In this document: positions 1 to 11,710 of the stretch, one piece after another | How the letters are laid out: the number at the start of each line of letters is the position of its first letter | Position numbering within the stretch: position 1 is the first letter of the stretch | DNA from: Cryptomeria japonica | Taxonomy: Eukaryota > Streptophyta > Pinopsida > Cupressales > Cupressaceae | Direction of reading: 5' to 3' | Length of the DNA: 58,000 nt | Assembly: GCF_030272615.1 (NCBI RefSeq) | Contig: NC_081406.1 | Coordinates: 267,337,692 to 267,395,691 of the forward strand | The notes under the pieces: model-generated | What the model was told of the DNA's origin: nothing | Seen by the model: the letters and a program-made list of their open reading frames with translations, nothing else | Databases searched by the model: none | Made by a program: the position numbers and the translations under genes

Positions 1-1
1 A

Positions 2-812
2 GTGGTGTTGCCAAAGGTCACATTGCAACAGGCCATCACTGAAGAACCACAAAAAACAAAGAAGGCAAAGATAAGGCATCATTTGTCGAGGACAGGTTCT
101 GGTGAAGTGATTGCTAATGTAGCAGTTCCAACACAAGCTGAAGGTCAAGACTCCTCGAAATACCAGGTGTCACAGGTCAAATTAGGTAAACAGACCAAGT
201 GGGTAGAGCTAGATACATTGGAACTTGCTACTAGTGTAGTGAGAAGCATAATAGAAAAGGAACACACTTCTCACTCTGAGGTGAAGGCACAACTGGAACA
301 ATATAAGTAGCTATTGGTAGAGATGATCAAGCCCCTAGATGTATAGATGGACGATAACCTACCTTCAACCTCACCACTTCTAGAAGTAGATGTAAAAGCA
401 CTTATGGAGGTAAAGAAGGTGGTAGCCACTACGAAGGCATGGGTGCAGGCAAATACCTCCAAAATTAGATTATTTTTGCAAAATACTATGGAGGTATATA
501 AGAAAGCTACACAGGTTGCAGCAACTTTAGCTTCATGTTCTCAACAATGGGAGCAGAAGCTTAACATTTTTGGCAAGCAGTGTCAAGTTTTCAATAAGGT
601 TTTGAACCTCGGGGCGGATATTATAATAGGTGAGGACATGTTAGGAGGGGAAAGCATTAACAATTTGCAATCGTGTATATACATTTTTGAGTTGAAGAAT
701 GAGATGCTTCAACAATATGAGAAAGATATAATAGATGCTCGTTCTCCTCTCCTAGGTGTAGTGAATAAATATGAAAGGTTTGTAGGCCAGCTGTTGGGTA
801 TTTTTGGGTGTA
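2..812 (+). pseudogene. Unfamiliar coiled-coil protein, copy A (C-terminal part)
   Basis: Two open stretches (2-310 and from 347) read in one direction with stops between them at about 308 and 343. The first carries the motif LGKQTKWVELDTL. The second is rich in A, K, E and Q and looks alpha-helical or coiled-coil, ending near [12 protein letters not shown]. The same order of blocks (an LGKQT motif, a short helical segment, then a long coiled coil) occurs on the minus strand in copy B at 29655-30979, so I treat both as one family. The sequence passes into copia RT at about 812 with no LTR, primer site, gag or integrase between. I do not recognise the family and assign no function. Its 5' part lies outside the window. 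Confidence 0.5.
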
Positions 813-2073
813 ATCTTGCTTGCTTATGCTGCTTACAAGAAGTTCAAAGTTTACCAAATGGATGTCAAATCGACATTCTTGAATGGTGTTTTAGAGGAAG
901 AAGTTTACATAGAGCAACCATAAGGGTTTGTATCAAAAGATGGAAGAGATATGGTATGCAGGCTGAAGAAGGCTCTATATGGGCTAAAACAAGCACCAAG
1001 AGCTTGGTATGAGAGGCTGCACTCATATTTGTTAAGCATAGGGTTCATGAGAACCAATGACAACAATAACTTGTATTTGAAGACCGAAGAAGAAATAAAA
1101 CATCTGATTGCCATTTTTTTTTGTAGATGACATCATCTTTAGAGGAGATGATGAGATGAGCAGAGGTTTTGCAGAACAAATGAAGCAAGAGTTTGAAATT
1201 TCCATGATCGGTGAAATAAAATTCTTCATTGGCCTGCAAGTATCTCAGTTAAAGAATGGTATATTTATTAGCTAGACCAAGTACATAAGGGAAATATTGA
1301 AGACTTTTGGAATGGAAGATTGTAAACTTGTTGGAACTCCAATGGTTACAAGTTGCAAGCTCTCCAAAAATGATGAGTCTCATGAAGTGAATGAGACACT
1401 TTATCGATCCATGATCGGTAAGTTGGAGTATGCAGTACACAGTAGATCGGATATAGCACAAGTTGTTGGCTTGGTTGCTAGATTTGCTTCAAATCCAAAA
1501 GAGACTCATATGGTGGTTGTTAAGAGAATATTTAGATACCTTAATGGGGCTAATGAGTATGGTCTCTGGTATCCACATAAGGGAGATTTCAACTTAAGTG
1601 TCTTCACTGATGCAGATTGGGCAGGGAACATTGATGACAAAAAGAGCACTAGTGGAGGTGCATTCTTTCTTGGAGACAGGATTGTGTCATGGACAAACAT
1701 GAAATAGAATTGCATCTCTCAATCCACAACTGAGGCAGAGTATTTCGAAGTTGCAATCAAATGTACATAGGTATTATGGATCAAGCAATTATTGAAAGGT
1801 ATCCAAGAAAAGACGACTAAACCTATGGTGATTCACTGTGACAACACCAGTGCTATCGACATATCCAAGAATTTGGTGATGCATTCCAAGATAAAGCATA
1901 TAGCTATCAAATACTAGTACCTCAGGGAACAAGTTCAAGACAAGGAAGTGAGTTTGGAGTATATACCAACAAAAGAACAGGTGGTTGATATCTTCACCAA
2001 GCCACTACAAAAGGACACATTTGAATACCTTAAAGGTAAGCTAGGGGTGATACCCCTACTTGCATTAAATTAA
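813..2073 (+). pseudogene. Ty1/copia reverse transcriptase-RNase H, degenerate
   Basis: This is the 3' half of a copia polyprotein. It starts inside the RT domain at [18 protein letters not shown] and continues through LKQAPRAWYERL and the catalytic FVDDIIF near 1120. It then runs through GTPM and TDADWAG of the RNase H domain and ends with DIFTKPL and a stop at 2071-2073. At least one frameshift (around 1110-1120) and in-frame stops near 1273, 1705, 1768 and 1915 show it is dead. Protease, integrase and the N-terminal part of RT are absent; the unfamiliar copy A protein stands in their place. It belongs with the LTR at 2466. Confidence 0.9.
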
Positions 2074-2465
2074 GGGAAAAAGGGCTCTATATAAATCTGG
2101 TATGATTTCTTTATGAAAAATTTCTAAGACTATATTGATAAGTGTGGACTACTCCAGTTAGGGGGAGCAGTCTTGTAAGTGTATTGAAATACATCTTTCG
2201 CATTGTTGTCAAAGGGGGAGATTATTATAGTGTTTGAGTATTGGTAAGTAGTGTTGAGAAGAAGTTGCTGAAGCAGAGGGTTTCCAGAAGTGGTTAGAGT
2301 GGTTTGTTGGAAACAGAGTATTGCCAGTTTTAGGGGGAGATATTCATTACTCAGAGCAAAAGTAATGACCGGTACAAAAATAAAGAAAGAAATGAAGAAA
2401 GTACATGCAAGAGCAACTGATAAGACAGATTCTGAAGTGTTGCCATCAATGCAAAAGGGGGAGAT
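2074..2465 (+). other. Copia 3' untranslated region with repeated polypurine boxes
   Basis: Non-coding stretch between the pol stop and the LTR. GGGGGAG-type purine boxes occur near 2161, 2211-2220, 2331-2340 and 2453-2463. The last, AAAAGGGGGAGAT, directly abuts the LTR start and is the likely plus-strand primer (PPT). Confidence 0.7.
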
Positions 2466-4016
2466 TGTTGGCATTGACAAAACTGGTTAATCCAGTGAAC
2501 CAGTATATCAGCTGAGATTTGTCATTGATGAATAACACTAACCGATGGAGTGGCGTATATCAGTAGCAAAGGTGATGGCTTGTAAACAACATGGAAGCAA
2601 CATTAGAGATAAATGATCAAGGTTCAATTGGCTCAAGGGAAGATAGACTAAGCTAACCAATTTGTCATTCAAGAAGATCAGTGTTAAGGTCAAATCTTCA
2701 AGTTGGCCATTCTAATGATGATGAAGTCATAGAAGGTGACTTAAGCAAGAAGGCTTAAGGTTCTATGCAAACTGGAACCTCATTGGAAAACAAGAAAAGA
2801 GTCTTGATGAAAGTATTGAAAACTGGTATCAAACGATGAATCGGTAATGAAGAGTGTAGTGGTATACCGGTAGACTAGTGAAGCAGAAGGAAGATAGGTG
2901 GTCATCGTAAATCTTAGAGCGGTGATTGATTACACAATTGCGATGGAAAAAGGTGAGTTGGTGAGTTTGTGTCAATGCCAAACTAAAGGTTGGTGAAGTC
3001 AACCTCAGTCATCATGCAGTTAAGCCATGATTACTTGCGGATTTTCTGGTTTGCATTTAAAAGACTGAACTTGACCCAGAAGTCGCTATTTTTGGGGGAT
3101 GTAGTGGCAGATTTGGATGAGTAATTGTTGGAATTGTTGTAGGGTGCACAAAGAAAGAACAGGAGGATTTGAATTTGAAATTTATCAAAATCTGTGATTG
3201 TATTGATTAAGGAAACACCTTAAGGTGACGACAGAGAGTGTATAAAGTATTTTGAGTTCATACAAAACCTTTTTTATCATTTTTTTTTGCAAAGAGTAGA
3301 TCCTGTGAGAGGCGATCCAAAGTGCAGAGTGAAGAGTGAGGAAGTGCTAAATGATTTAGCAGAGCAGAGTGTGTAAAGTAGACCGATAGAGTGCAAAACC
3401 AAGGATATGAGCAGAGTGCAGAGCCGAGGGTATAAGCAGAGAATTGGTGTAGTGCAGAGTAGACACAACTGGTGCAAACAGAGTATGATTTTCATTGTGA
3501 TCTGATCAAGCTATCAGTAGCTATTCCAGAAGATCAAATTCTTGTTGCTTTCTAACCATTGCAACTCAAAATCTCTTAACTAGGTGGACTTTAATAGGTC
3601 CCTTTGTAAAATCCCTTAACCAGGTGACATCTTAATTGATGATCCTAAGTCCTTTAACAAGGCTACCTGTAACAGGGTAAAGGCACTAACATGCCTTAAA
3701 TAAAATCCCTTAACTGGGTGGCACCTAACAGTTTCTTTTTAATCTCGTAATAGGGATGGCTCCTCACCGGGCATACTCCAGAAGAGTGCAAATTTTGTGA
3801 TTTTCTACTCACACTGTGGTTTTCTCCCATTTGGGTTTCCACGAGATAAATCTTGGTGTTATTGTGTATCTTTTCATGCATGCATGTTCTTCTGCAATAA
3901 CTGTTTGTATTGATGAATATTAAGTTAGTGCAGAGTTGAGTTAAAAGGTTTTAATTTTGTAAAACTGGTAAAGTGTTGATTCATCCCTCCCCTCTTAGCA
4001 CCGGTTGGGACTAACA
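2466..4016 (+). repeat. 3' LTR of the copia element (1551 bp)
   Basis: It begins TGTTGG directly after the polypurine tract and ends GGGACTAACA. Near its end are two marks seen in the other copia LTRs of this window: a U5 block with GGTTTT..CCC..GGGTTTCCACG (about 3818-3845), and GATTCATCCCTCCCCTCTTAG close to the terminus. The partner 5' LTR lies outside the window, so no target duplication can be checked. The LINE reading frame resumes right after 4016, so the element probably inserted into that LINE. Confidence 0.75.
3568..3720 (+). repeat. Degenerate repeats of AAAATCCCTTAACNNGGTG within the LTR
   Basis: Clear units lie at 3568-3586, 3608-3626 and 3702-3720, with a weaker one near 3647. 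They sit just upstream of the U5 block. Confidence 0.55.
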
Positions 4017-4877
4017 CAATTCTCAATACCATCCTGTATAATAGCATTCAAAATAGTCTTTGAGTCACCCTCCAAATGGATCGAGGTAGAATAAATTTTC
4101 TTCACTAAGTTCACTACTAAGAGTGTCACCTTCATTTTTACTTCATTATTTGTGGCAAAGCCAAGCCTCTGCATACTCCATGCCAATGTTTGTCTCTACC
4201 AATCTCTAGTTATACATCCATCTTTAGATGGACCTGGGCTCCTCTTAGATTCATTGTAAAAAATGAATTTGATCCAACCTCATCCAGGTGCTCTCCATAC
4301 CATTGTTTCTTCATCAGTAGTTGAAGGATTAACCCTACATGACCCTTAATAGGCTTGTGTTTAATGAGGGACCAATTATATTGAATCCTTCTATCCTCCA
4401 TGTTGTATATATAGGTTTACCCAGACTTGTGAGGCTTGTTTCTATACTAATCAATTCAAAAATAGAGTTTTCAATCCTATAAAAAATTCAGACTAGAGAT
4501 TCCTCCTTATCCTAGAATATGCGATGATTTATTTTCTTCCACACCTCCTAAATTAATCCAAATAGTCAAATTTGCCAAATTCTTAATAAAATGGATTTTA
4601 TGTTAACAACTTTCCAACCTTGAAATATCTCCTTGAGAGAGGCTGAAAAGGGGATATGCTAGTTTAATTTGTTGATAAAAAAAGACTAAAATGCTTGTGC
4701 AAAATCACAACGGAGCAAAAGATGCTCCATTGATTCAAAACCATTTTTGTAGAGCACACATCTGAAAGGACCTTCAAAACCAATCTTGTTCCAATGATCA
4801 CCTATGAGAATTATACCATGAGGCACCAACTATGCGAAAGAGCTCACCTTTGGGAGGCAATGCCTACCCCAACAAAT
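4017..4877 (-). pseudogene. LINE 1 zinc region and truncated RNase H
   Basis: From 4877 down the minus strand reads a WGRHCLPKVSSFAW-like segment and then ES/MEHLLLRCDFAQAF, typical of the zf-RVT region after plant LINE reverse transcriptases. RNase H-like sequence follows (AWSMQRLGFATNN, then HLEGDSKTILNAI at 4186-4040) and stops at the copia LTR. Frameshifts separate the parts. Confidence 0.7.
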
Positions 4878-4891
4878 ATTATGAGGCCAAT
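4878..4891. repeat. Target site duplication, left copy (14 bp)
   Basis: ATTATGAGGCCAAT occurs here and again at 5590-5603, flanking the 698-bp insertion. Fourteen bases is a length expected of LINE-driven insertion. Confidence 0.8.
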
Positions 4892-5589
4892 TTTTTTATT
4901 GGTAACTGCTTTTGACTAGAGCTTGAACCAGTGGGGCCACAAAGGGGGACCCCATCCCCGAGTACATTATGGTGAGGTTTTAACACATCCTAACTAAATA
5001 TTGCAATTGTCTCTCCTTATCACATTGTTCTCCTTATCGCTCTGCTTTCACCTTATCTCTACATGCTTCTCCCCTTATCGCTTCACTCCTACCTTATCTC
5101 TCCACACTCCTTACCTCTCCATTCCTTCTGCATCCTTCCTCCAACCTTCCACACCTCCTTATCTCTCCACCATCCTCTGCTCCTTTCTCGGCCACCTTCC
5201 ATCTCCTATTGCTCCACCCACTTGACTCCTTACTTCCTCCATACGCGACTCCCCTATTGATACACCACTTGTCACCTTACTTCTCCATACTCTTCCTCCC
5301 TGCAATGTCACATCTCCTACCTCCTATCTCTTCTCATCACCCTTGTCATGATCCTCTTGACCTAGTTGTCAACCTCCATTCGGTACTGCAATGGTGAGGG
5401 AATTAACACCCCACATGTCTCTGATGATATGAGCACCTTCCTTTCCAATTGATTAGAAAACAAACCACCTGCGCGAGCCTCTAGGAATATTGATGAGACC
5501 CTTTTCACCAACTGGTCTAAAGATTCAAACCATAAACCTTCATTCTAACATGGAGTTGCAACAACCATTGCATTGTGGGTTGAACCCCA
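4892..5589. mobile_element. Non-LTR retroposon insertion of 698 bp (SINE-like or processed)
   Basis: The insert has a T-run at its left edge (4891-4897), which is a short poly-A on the minus strand. It contains a pyrimidine-rich core (about 5005-5345) of CTCCTTATC/CTCTCC repeats and ends near GGGTTGAACCCC. The flanking LINE reading resumes across it. Minus orientation is likely from the T-run. No RT is encoded. The sequence GGTTCAACCC on the minus strand resembles a pol III B box, but I cannot show tRNA ancestry. Confidence 0.6.
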
Positions 5590-5603
5590 ATTATGAGGCC
5601 AAT
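5590..5603. repeat. Target site duplication, right copy (14 bp)
   Basis: Exact repeat of 4878-4891. Confidence 0.8.
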
Positions 5604-5849
5604 ATTTTTCATCTTCTTTCGCGTCTAATAATTTGTAGCCAATTTTCATTTCATACTTCCCATTTTTTGATCTAGACAATACTAAAGTGTCTTTAGTATG
5701 GGAAATGAGGATATGTCCCTCCAAAATGTTCCTAACTTTCTCTAGTAGGTTTGGTGCCAAATTGAGTTTTGAGGGGTTCTTCCATGACTAAATGTTCGAA
5801 CCATCTACTAGTTTGCACTCCATAAGTCTATGAGTTTACTGCCTCACCT

Positions 5850-7708
5850 TTATATTATAATGTTCTTGAAAGCCTGTACAAAGTCATCTAAGATCAACAC
5901 TTCATGTCTCTCCCATGAGTCATTCCAAAAAAGAGTTGATTTACCATCCCCCATTCTCCATGTTAAGTGATTTATGATCACTACTCGACATGCCAACATA
6001 AAGTTCCAAATTGTCGATAATTTGATAGGGTTCCTAATAGCGAGGATACACTGTCTATATAGGTAATCTTGATATTTATCTTGTAAAGTTTTGGCCCATT
6101 TTTGTTTTCGATTTGCATACATACTATAGATTAGATTTTCACACAATGCCTCATTTATAATATTCCACCTTTTGATCCCCACTCTTATTATCTTTGGTTT
6201 ACACACCTTCTCCCACACCAGTAAGGGAATCTTTTCATGTTCAAGGTTTCCACTCCAAAAGAATTTCCTCATCTTCTGCTCAACAAGATGAATTGTTTTT
6301 TTTTTTTTTTTAAAAAATTTTTAGACAAGACATTAAGTAGATAGGAATAGCTAAAATGACCATTTGAGCATTAGGATCCTACCTGCAAAAGGTAACCATT
6401 TTTTTTCCATCCCTCCAAATGTCCCACATAGTTTTCCAACTATTTAATTCAAAGAATGAAATGACTTGCTCCCGAGAAGAGGGGAACTCCTAAGAACTTC
6501 CCTAGCAATTTCCTGTTCTTCACACCTAGAATCCCGTAAATTTCTCTTTACTTCCTAAAGGGGTGTTGAAGAAATAAAATTTAGATTTATGCCAATTGAT
6601 TCTTTCATCCAATACCTCACGATACTTATCTAAGGTAGCTCTAATGATCCTAGCTTCCCTTAGAGAGGATTCTCGCATAAGAAGAGTGTCATCAACAAAA
6701 TGTAAATGAGAGGTGACCTCCTTGCCTTGAGAAAATTTGACTCCTTTCCATCTACCTTCTTTCTTCACTTTGGAAATGATTCTTCCTAAAAACTCCACCA
6801 TGATGATAAAAAGAGAAGTGGAGAGAGGGTCCGGCTATCAAAGATCCCTAGTGGTAGAAAATTAGCCCTATGGACTCACATCAATCAGTATTGAGAATCT
6901 CGAGGCACTAATGGAACTTTTAATTTAGGCCACCCACCTAGGGTCAAAGTCAAATTTCTCTAAAACTCTCTAAAGGAAGATTCTATCGACATGATCATAA
7001 TCCTTCTAGATATCCAAATTAATCATCATACGATCAATATTAATCTTCCTAATGATATAGATGGCTTCGTGCACATCTATGATACCTTAAATAATAGTCT
7101 CATTCGGTGCAAAGCGTCTTTATTCCGATGAAGTGACATTTTTAAGAGTCTGATTTAATTTGTTAGCCATAACCCTGACTACCAATTTGTATATTGTGTT
7201 GCAAAGAGAAATGGATCTAAAATCATCAAAATATTGCACTTTCTCCTTCTTCAGAGTGAGGGCGATCAGAGTGCTATTTAGATCTTTAGACATATATGAG
7301 TGGACCCTAGACTTAACCACTTCTTAGTGATCCCCTTTGACTAAATCCTATAACTTTTGAAATAAAAAGGTAGGGAATCCATTCGAGCTTGGAGCTCTAT
7401 CTCTAGCCATAGAAAAAAGGGCAAGCTTGACTTATCCTAAAGAAACTGGTCCCAATAGTCCATGGTTTTATTGAATAGAGATAAAGTTTGGGATGATATC
7501 CAACACCTCTCTAACATCATTCTCATCCATCTCCCTATCCAAAGATAATAAATTAACTAGTAAGAAAATTTACAACCTCTTGATTGGTGAGGAGTACCCC
7601 TCTTGCATTTTTTATCTCAAAAATTTTGGTACTAAAATTCTTCTAGCCTTAATTAAGCTATGGAAGAAATTTTTTTTCTTGCCTCCTTCCTTAAGACAAC
7701 TTTCTTAA
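5850..7708 (-). pseudogene. LINE 1 reverse transcriptase, degenerate
   Basis: The minus strand carries FDDFRSISLCNTIYKLVVRV (7260-7180), which is the RT block with the consensus RPISLCN. The catalytic FVDDTLLM lies at about 6703-6677 and INWHKSKF near 6590. The post-RT block MRKFFWSGNLEHEKIPLLVW to TLFWNDSW lies at 6272-5930. Stops and frameshifts split the domain, so it cannot make a working enzyme. It belongs to the LINE with the endonuclease at 8779-8210. Confidence 0.8.
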
Positions 7709-8209
7709 GTTTTTTGCTTCCAAAATATCTCTTGCCGAGCTAGAATTTTAGATAACTAATACTGAAGCATTTTATCTTTATCATGTACATGAACAGACAT
7801 CCCCTTAGATATGATGTCTGAATTCAAATCTTTGATCTCCTTCTCAATCCTTAGTTTTTTAACAAAGATGTTCTTAAAGTGTGATTTGTCCACTCCTTTA
7901 GCTTACCTTTTAAATATTTAAGTTTTTGGAAAAAAGAATAAGTCTTTCTACCTTCCACCAATGGAGTGCTGGCTTAGATCTCCACCAAGTTTTGATAAGG
8001 TCTCTAACACCTACATCCCTTAGCCATATATTTTTAAATTTGAACGAGCATCGGATCAAAATCATATCATCTTAAATAATTAGAGAGATAGGAAAATGGT
8101 TTGAGCCTAACATTGGTATTATCGAATCCAAAAAAACCCAAAGAGCTACCCATCCACTTCCCAATTAAAAAGATTCTATCTAGTTTTTTTTCCCAATATG
8201 GGCTAGACC

Positions 8210-8779
8210 CTACCTCTTATTGGTCCAAGTGAAAGTAACATTATTTTCTTGAACTTTATAAAGGCCAGAAGTTGTAATGAAATTTTGAAAATCAATTTGG
8301 ACCATACTTAAATACCCCAAACCTCCTAGATTTTTCTCTAGGCTTCTAGTCACATTGAAGTCCCCTCCCAAAATCGCCAAATCATTTGTGATTGAATGAA
8401 TCACTTCCGAAATATGATTCTAGAGCTCTCTCTTTGAAACCACACTAGAGAACCCATACACATTAAAGAGGAGAAAATTATTTCTTATAGGATTTTGCTA
8501 AAATTTTCACTAGTTGCCAACACCCATTTTGAGCAACCTCTAAAATTTTGATTTCTTGTGTCTTCCACATGATACCTAAGCCTCCCGGTGCCCCCTCAGC
8601 TTCCACAAAAAGACCTTTCCAATTGCGCTAACAATGCATGAAGTAATTAATTTGATCTTTCTCATCTTAGTCTCTTGTAACATCACAATGTATGGTTTTG
8701 CCTGATCAAGACAACACTTGATTAAACGTCTCTTGGTAGGGGCCTTGCAACCCCTAACATTCCAAGATAGGGTTTTCAT
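8210..8779 (-). pseudogene. LINE 1 endonuclease domain, degenerate
   Basis: The start reads MKTLSWNVRGCKAP on the minus strand at 8779, then MLQETKM near 8670. These are the N-terminal and glutamate motifs of the apurinic-type endonuclease that nicks target DNA for LINEs. After a frameshifted middle part, AILGGDFNVTRS (about 8375-8340) and FTWTNKR (8230-8210) give the later motifs. Confidence 0.8.
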
Positions 8780-8830
8780 GACGTCCCAAAAAGGGACTTG
8801 CCCTTCCCAAATTTAAGTTTCATCTATCCC

Positions 8831-9290
8831 CTAGCACTTCCAACAAGCTCTAATAGGACCTTGATTTATCTCCCTTACTTTCTTTTCCCCGACCTTCACC
8901 TTACTATTCATAGCCAATGTTTGACAAATAGTTCTCTTGTCCAAAACGTCTTCTTGTTCAACTAAATCCAAGAATTCCTCATCCTCTGAGACCAAAGACT
9001 TTTTCCTAAAAGTTAAATATCTAACTGGAGTTATCATTCCTTCCTTTACTAGTGACATCTCCTTACATTAGGAAGGGGATTAGTGAGGGGGGAAAGTGAG
9101 TCTATGTTGTCTAGAAGCCTTGATGGGATAAGAACACAACTTCTCTTGTGTTGGAGCTCAAAATCACTGGTTGGTTGAGCCCTAAGAATATGCCAAGTTC
9201 TATGTTCAGGCTCAACACATGGCTTTGGACAACGAACAAAATCAATCAAAATGGTTGTAATTCCCTGCACTTTAGGCTCTGCAAGACCTA
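8831..9290 (-). pseudogene. LINE 1 ORF1 tail, degenerate
   Basis: Two short minus-strand reading frames (9270-9049 and 9058-8831) lie just upstream of the endonuclease start. They are charged and end in GPIRACWKC. Position supports an ORF1 remnant; I see no decisive motif. Confidence 0.35.
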
Positions 9291-10739
9291 GGTGGGTGTA
9301 TCATTTTTTATTAAGTAGATTATAATTGTATTCTTCTAACTGAAGTATTCTCTATTCCAAATTGGCATGAATATCTGAAATAGATTGATTTAACTTCTGC
9401 CCTACTCCTATCTCTTACTTGCATAAAACCCAAATTGAAATATTGTGATGGTTTGATTAATGATGGATTTGAAAACTAACCAATGCCTCATCCTAGGTTA
9501 CAGAGTCAAAATGATGTTTAGCTTTATCAAATATCGAGAAACTCAAATTGCCTAGCACTACTCCAATTTGTGCCTTCCAAAAACTAGAAATATGTGTTTA
9601 TGCCTTACATAAATGTGCAAATATGTAAACCATAAAATTGTAATCCAATCTATCCCTTTAAATCACTACATTCCTTCAACAGTATTTAACTCTTCCTTGA
9701 AAAGATCCATTGAATATAACACACATAAGCGTCTTGTGTTGCACTGACAAATCACATATATCCTTGATACACTGATTTGTATGCTTGAGAAGAATAAATT
9801 TGAAAACAATATTAATGATATTTTATATTTAAAACAATAAGCAACTGAAAAATCACATATATCCTTGATACACTGATTTGTATGATTGAGAAGAATAAAT
9901 TTGAAAACAATATTAATGATATTTTATATTCAAAACAATAAGCAATTGAAGACACTTTTAAAGCAAAAATTTTCTACACTTCTCTCTGAAAAACCCTAAA
10001 TATAAGACATAGTCTTTGAAAAAATATATTACAATGTCTGATGATATTCTTTTTATTGTAATTCCCTAAAATTCCTCACATATATACATTATACTTTTAG
10101 GGTTGTGACCTTCATATTGTTCGGTGCTACTCTCCATCTAATTAACTAGCTAAATAATAGATTAAAATATTTTTATTTTAATCTCTTTAATCTTCACACT
10201 TCATGATAATATTCCTCCTGGCAATCTTCATACTTGTACTTTTATCAAAAATAAACTTTTGGGATGAAAACGATTCCAAGATTTTGATACTTCTTTAATC
10301 ACTATAGTGAAATATGTTACTTCTAAGTGAAATAGTTTATACTTTCACTCACCAATATTCATCTACATTTCGATAAAATATTTTAATTGTTTACCTTTTG
10401 ATTCCAATGAGATAATTTTCATTTGATAGAAAATAACATATATCAATCTCAAAAATCATTCTCTAATGGACTCAATTGAGACCAATCACTCTCTTGGAAA
10501 TCTTTTGATTCACCTATATCTCCAGCTAGCTAAGAAAATGGGTTAGAAACATTCAAATGATGGCTACCTCATTTTCTGCTCCCCGTTCCATTTCCATGTT
10601 GTTGTGGACCAGAAAATGAATTGGAAAAAGTCTCATCATCACATACATCCCTATTATCCTCTTGAACACTTTTTTGTCAATAGTGTCTAGAAGTATGTAT
10701 GGGCTCCTTGGAAGCAAACTTAATGAACTGTCTATAATA
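9291..10739. other. AT-rich sequence with no gene seen
   Basis: No coding region, LTR ends or known domain recognised, apart from a tandem duplication at 9751-9950. Confidence 0.5.
9751..9950. repeat. Tandem duplication, 101-bp period, two copies
   Basis: The block beginning ATCACATATATCCTTGATAC at 9751 recurs at 9852 with only a few changes. Confidence 0.85.
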
Positions 10740-11710
10740 TGCCTTGAGGTTGGTCAGAAGATCTCCGAACGTTTCCTCAAAGATAGCAGATTGAATGAAA
10801 GTATAGAACGACGTAGAAAACTTTCCCCAAAATACTTTGGGGGGAACAATTTCTTATCATTCCCTTTCAAATTGACTATTTCATTGTCTTCGTTCACAGC
10901 ACGAGGTACCAAGTCTTCTGCAATATCTTGTTGAACTTCTTTTAATTGCCATATCAATTCTTCAAGTGATGGCTCTAGAAAGTTGGCAAAAGGCATGAAT
11001 AGTGTGATTAAAAGGGTAAGAAAAGCAATGACATTGATGCGAGTTAAGCCTTTTTGCTGTAGCGGCAACAACTTCCCCCTCATCTCCATCGGATGAATAG
11101 GAACATGAAAAGCGTAGTTGTAAAAGAATAGAGAGGGATATTTTGTTTATAATTTCATAGGTTCTTCCATTTCAATAGCTACATTTTAGGCAATAATATT
11201 TGACTAAATTATCTTTCCTTGTGCTTCGAATGGATGTTTGTATGTTGCTTCCAAAGCTAGAATTGTGACATTGGTAGGGAGGACGTTGGCAAAGAATATG
11301 AAATATGTTTCTATTCTTGTTGTCTATGTTTTCTTCTGGAGATTTGAATGACTCTTCAACAAGTGCTTTTGTGTATATCATGCAAATGCGGCACTGATGA
11401 AATCATATTTCTTTGAACAATTCATTCATTATATGTTTGATTTTGTAGTATGCATACAATGTTTATCGAGCAGTTATAGCTTTTGACAAAATTTCTTCTA
11501 TACGCTACAATGGACATTTACTCCTTGTTCCAAAGTCCCGTGGTGGCACAAACACGGAGGATGCTAGTAAAAGTTGTGAAATTTGACTCTATACCTACAA
11601 TTTTGTTTTCAATATATTCTGGAATCATGATAGTCCATAAGACCACATTTCCTTTTAGGCATCACATCAAATAGTCTTTGTGCTTTTTCTATGCTCTTGT
11701 ATTCTTCATG
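10740..11710 (-). pseudogene. Pentatricopeptide-repeat (PPR) gene relic
   Basis: Read on the minus strand, 11690-11600 gives AQRLFDVMPKR and then, after a one-base frameshift, NVVLWTIMI, the usual end of one PPR and start of the next. Next come FTSILRVCATTG and, after another shift, TLEQGVNVHC (11570-11500), a typical PPR helix pair. A further FANVLP..ALEATYKH-like unit lies near 11290-11230. The segment at 11089-10754 contains LEELIWQLKEV, which resembles the E/DYW tail of plant organellar RNA-editing PPR proteins. Frameshifts and stops rule out function. Identification rests on short motifs, so certainty is moderate. Confidence 0.5.

Larger units (their letters stand above)
4017..9290 (-). 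mobile_element. Plant L1-type LINE, decayed, truncated at its 3' end (LINE 1)
   Basis: Read on the minus strand it shows, in order, an ORF1 tail (9290-8831), an apurinic-type endonuclease (8779-8210), a reverse transcriptase (about 7700-6300), a post-RT region (6272-5604), a zf-RVT-like zinc region (4877-4600) and the start of an RNase H domain (4186-4017). Frames shift repeatedly and stops are common. The RNase H is cut at 4017 by the copia LTR. A separate 698-bp insertion splits the zinc region. There is no LTR, and the domain order is that of plant L1-like elements. Confidence 0.85.

Noticed and set aside
5001-5397. Leu/Ser/Pro-rich plus-strand frames
   Set aside because: They result from the pyrimidine-rich core of the 698-bp insertion; frames overlap and none has a recognisable domain.
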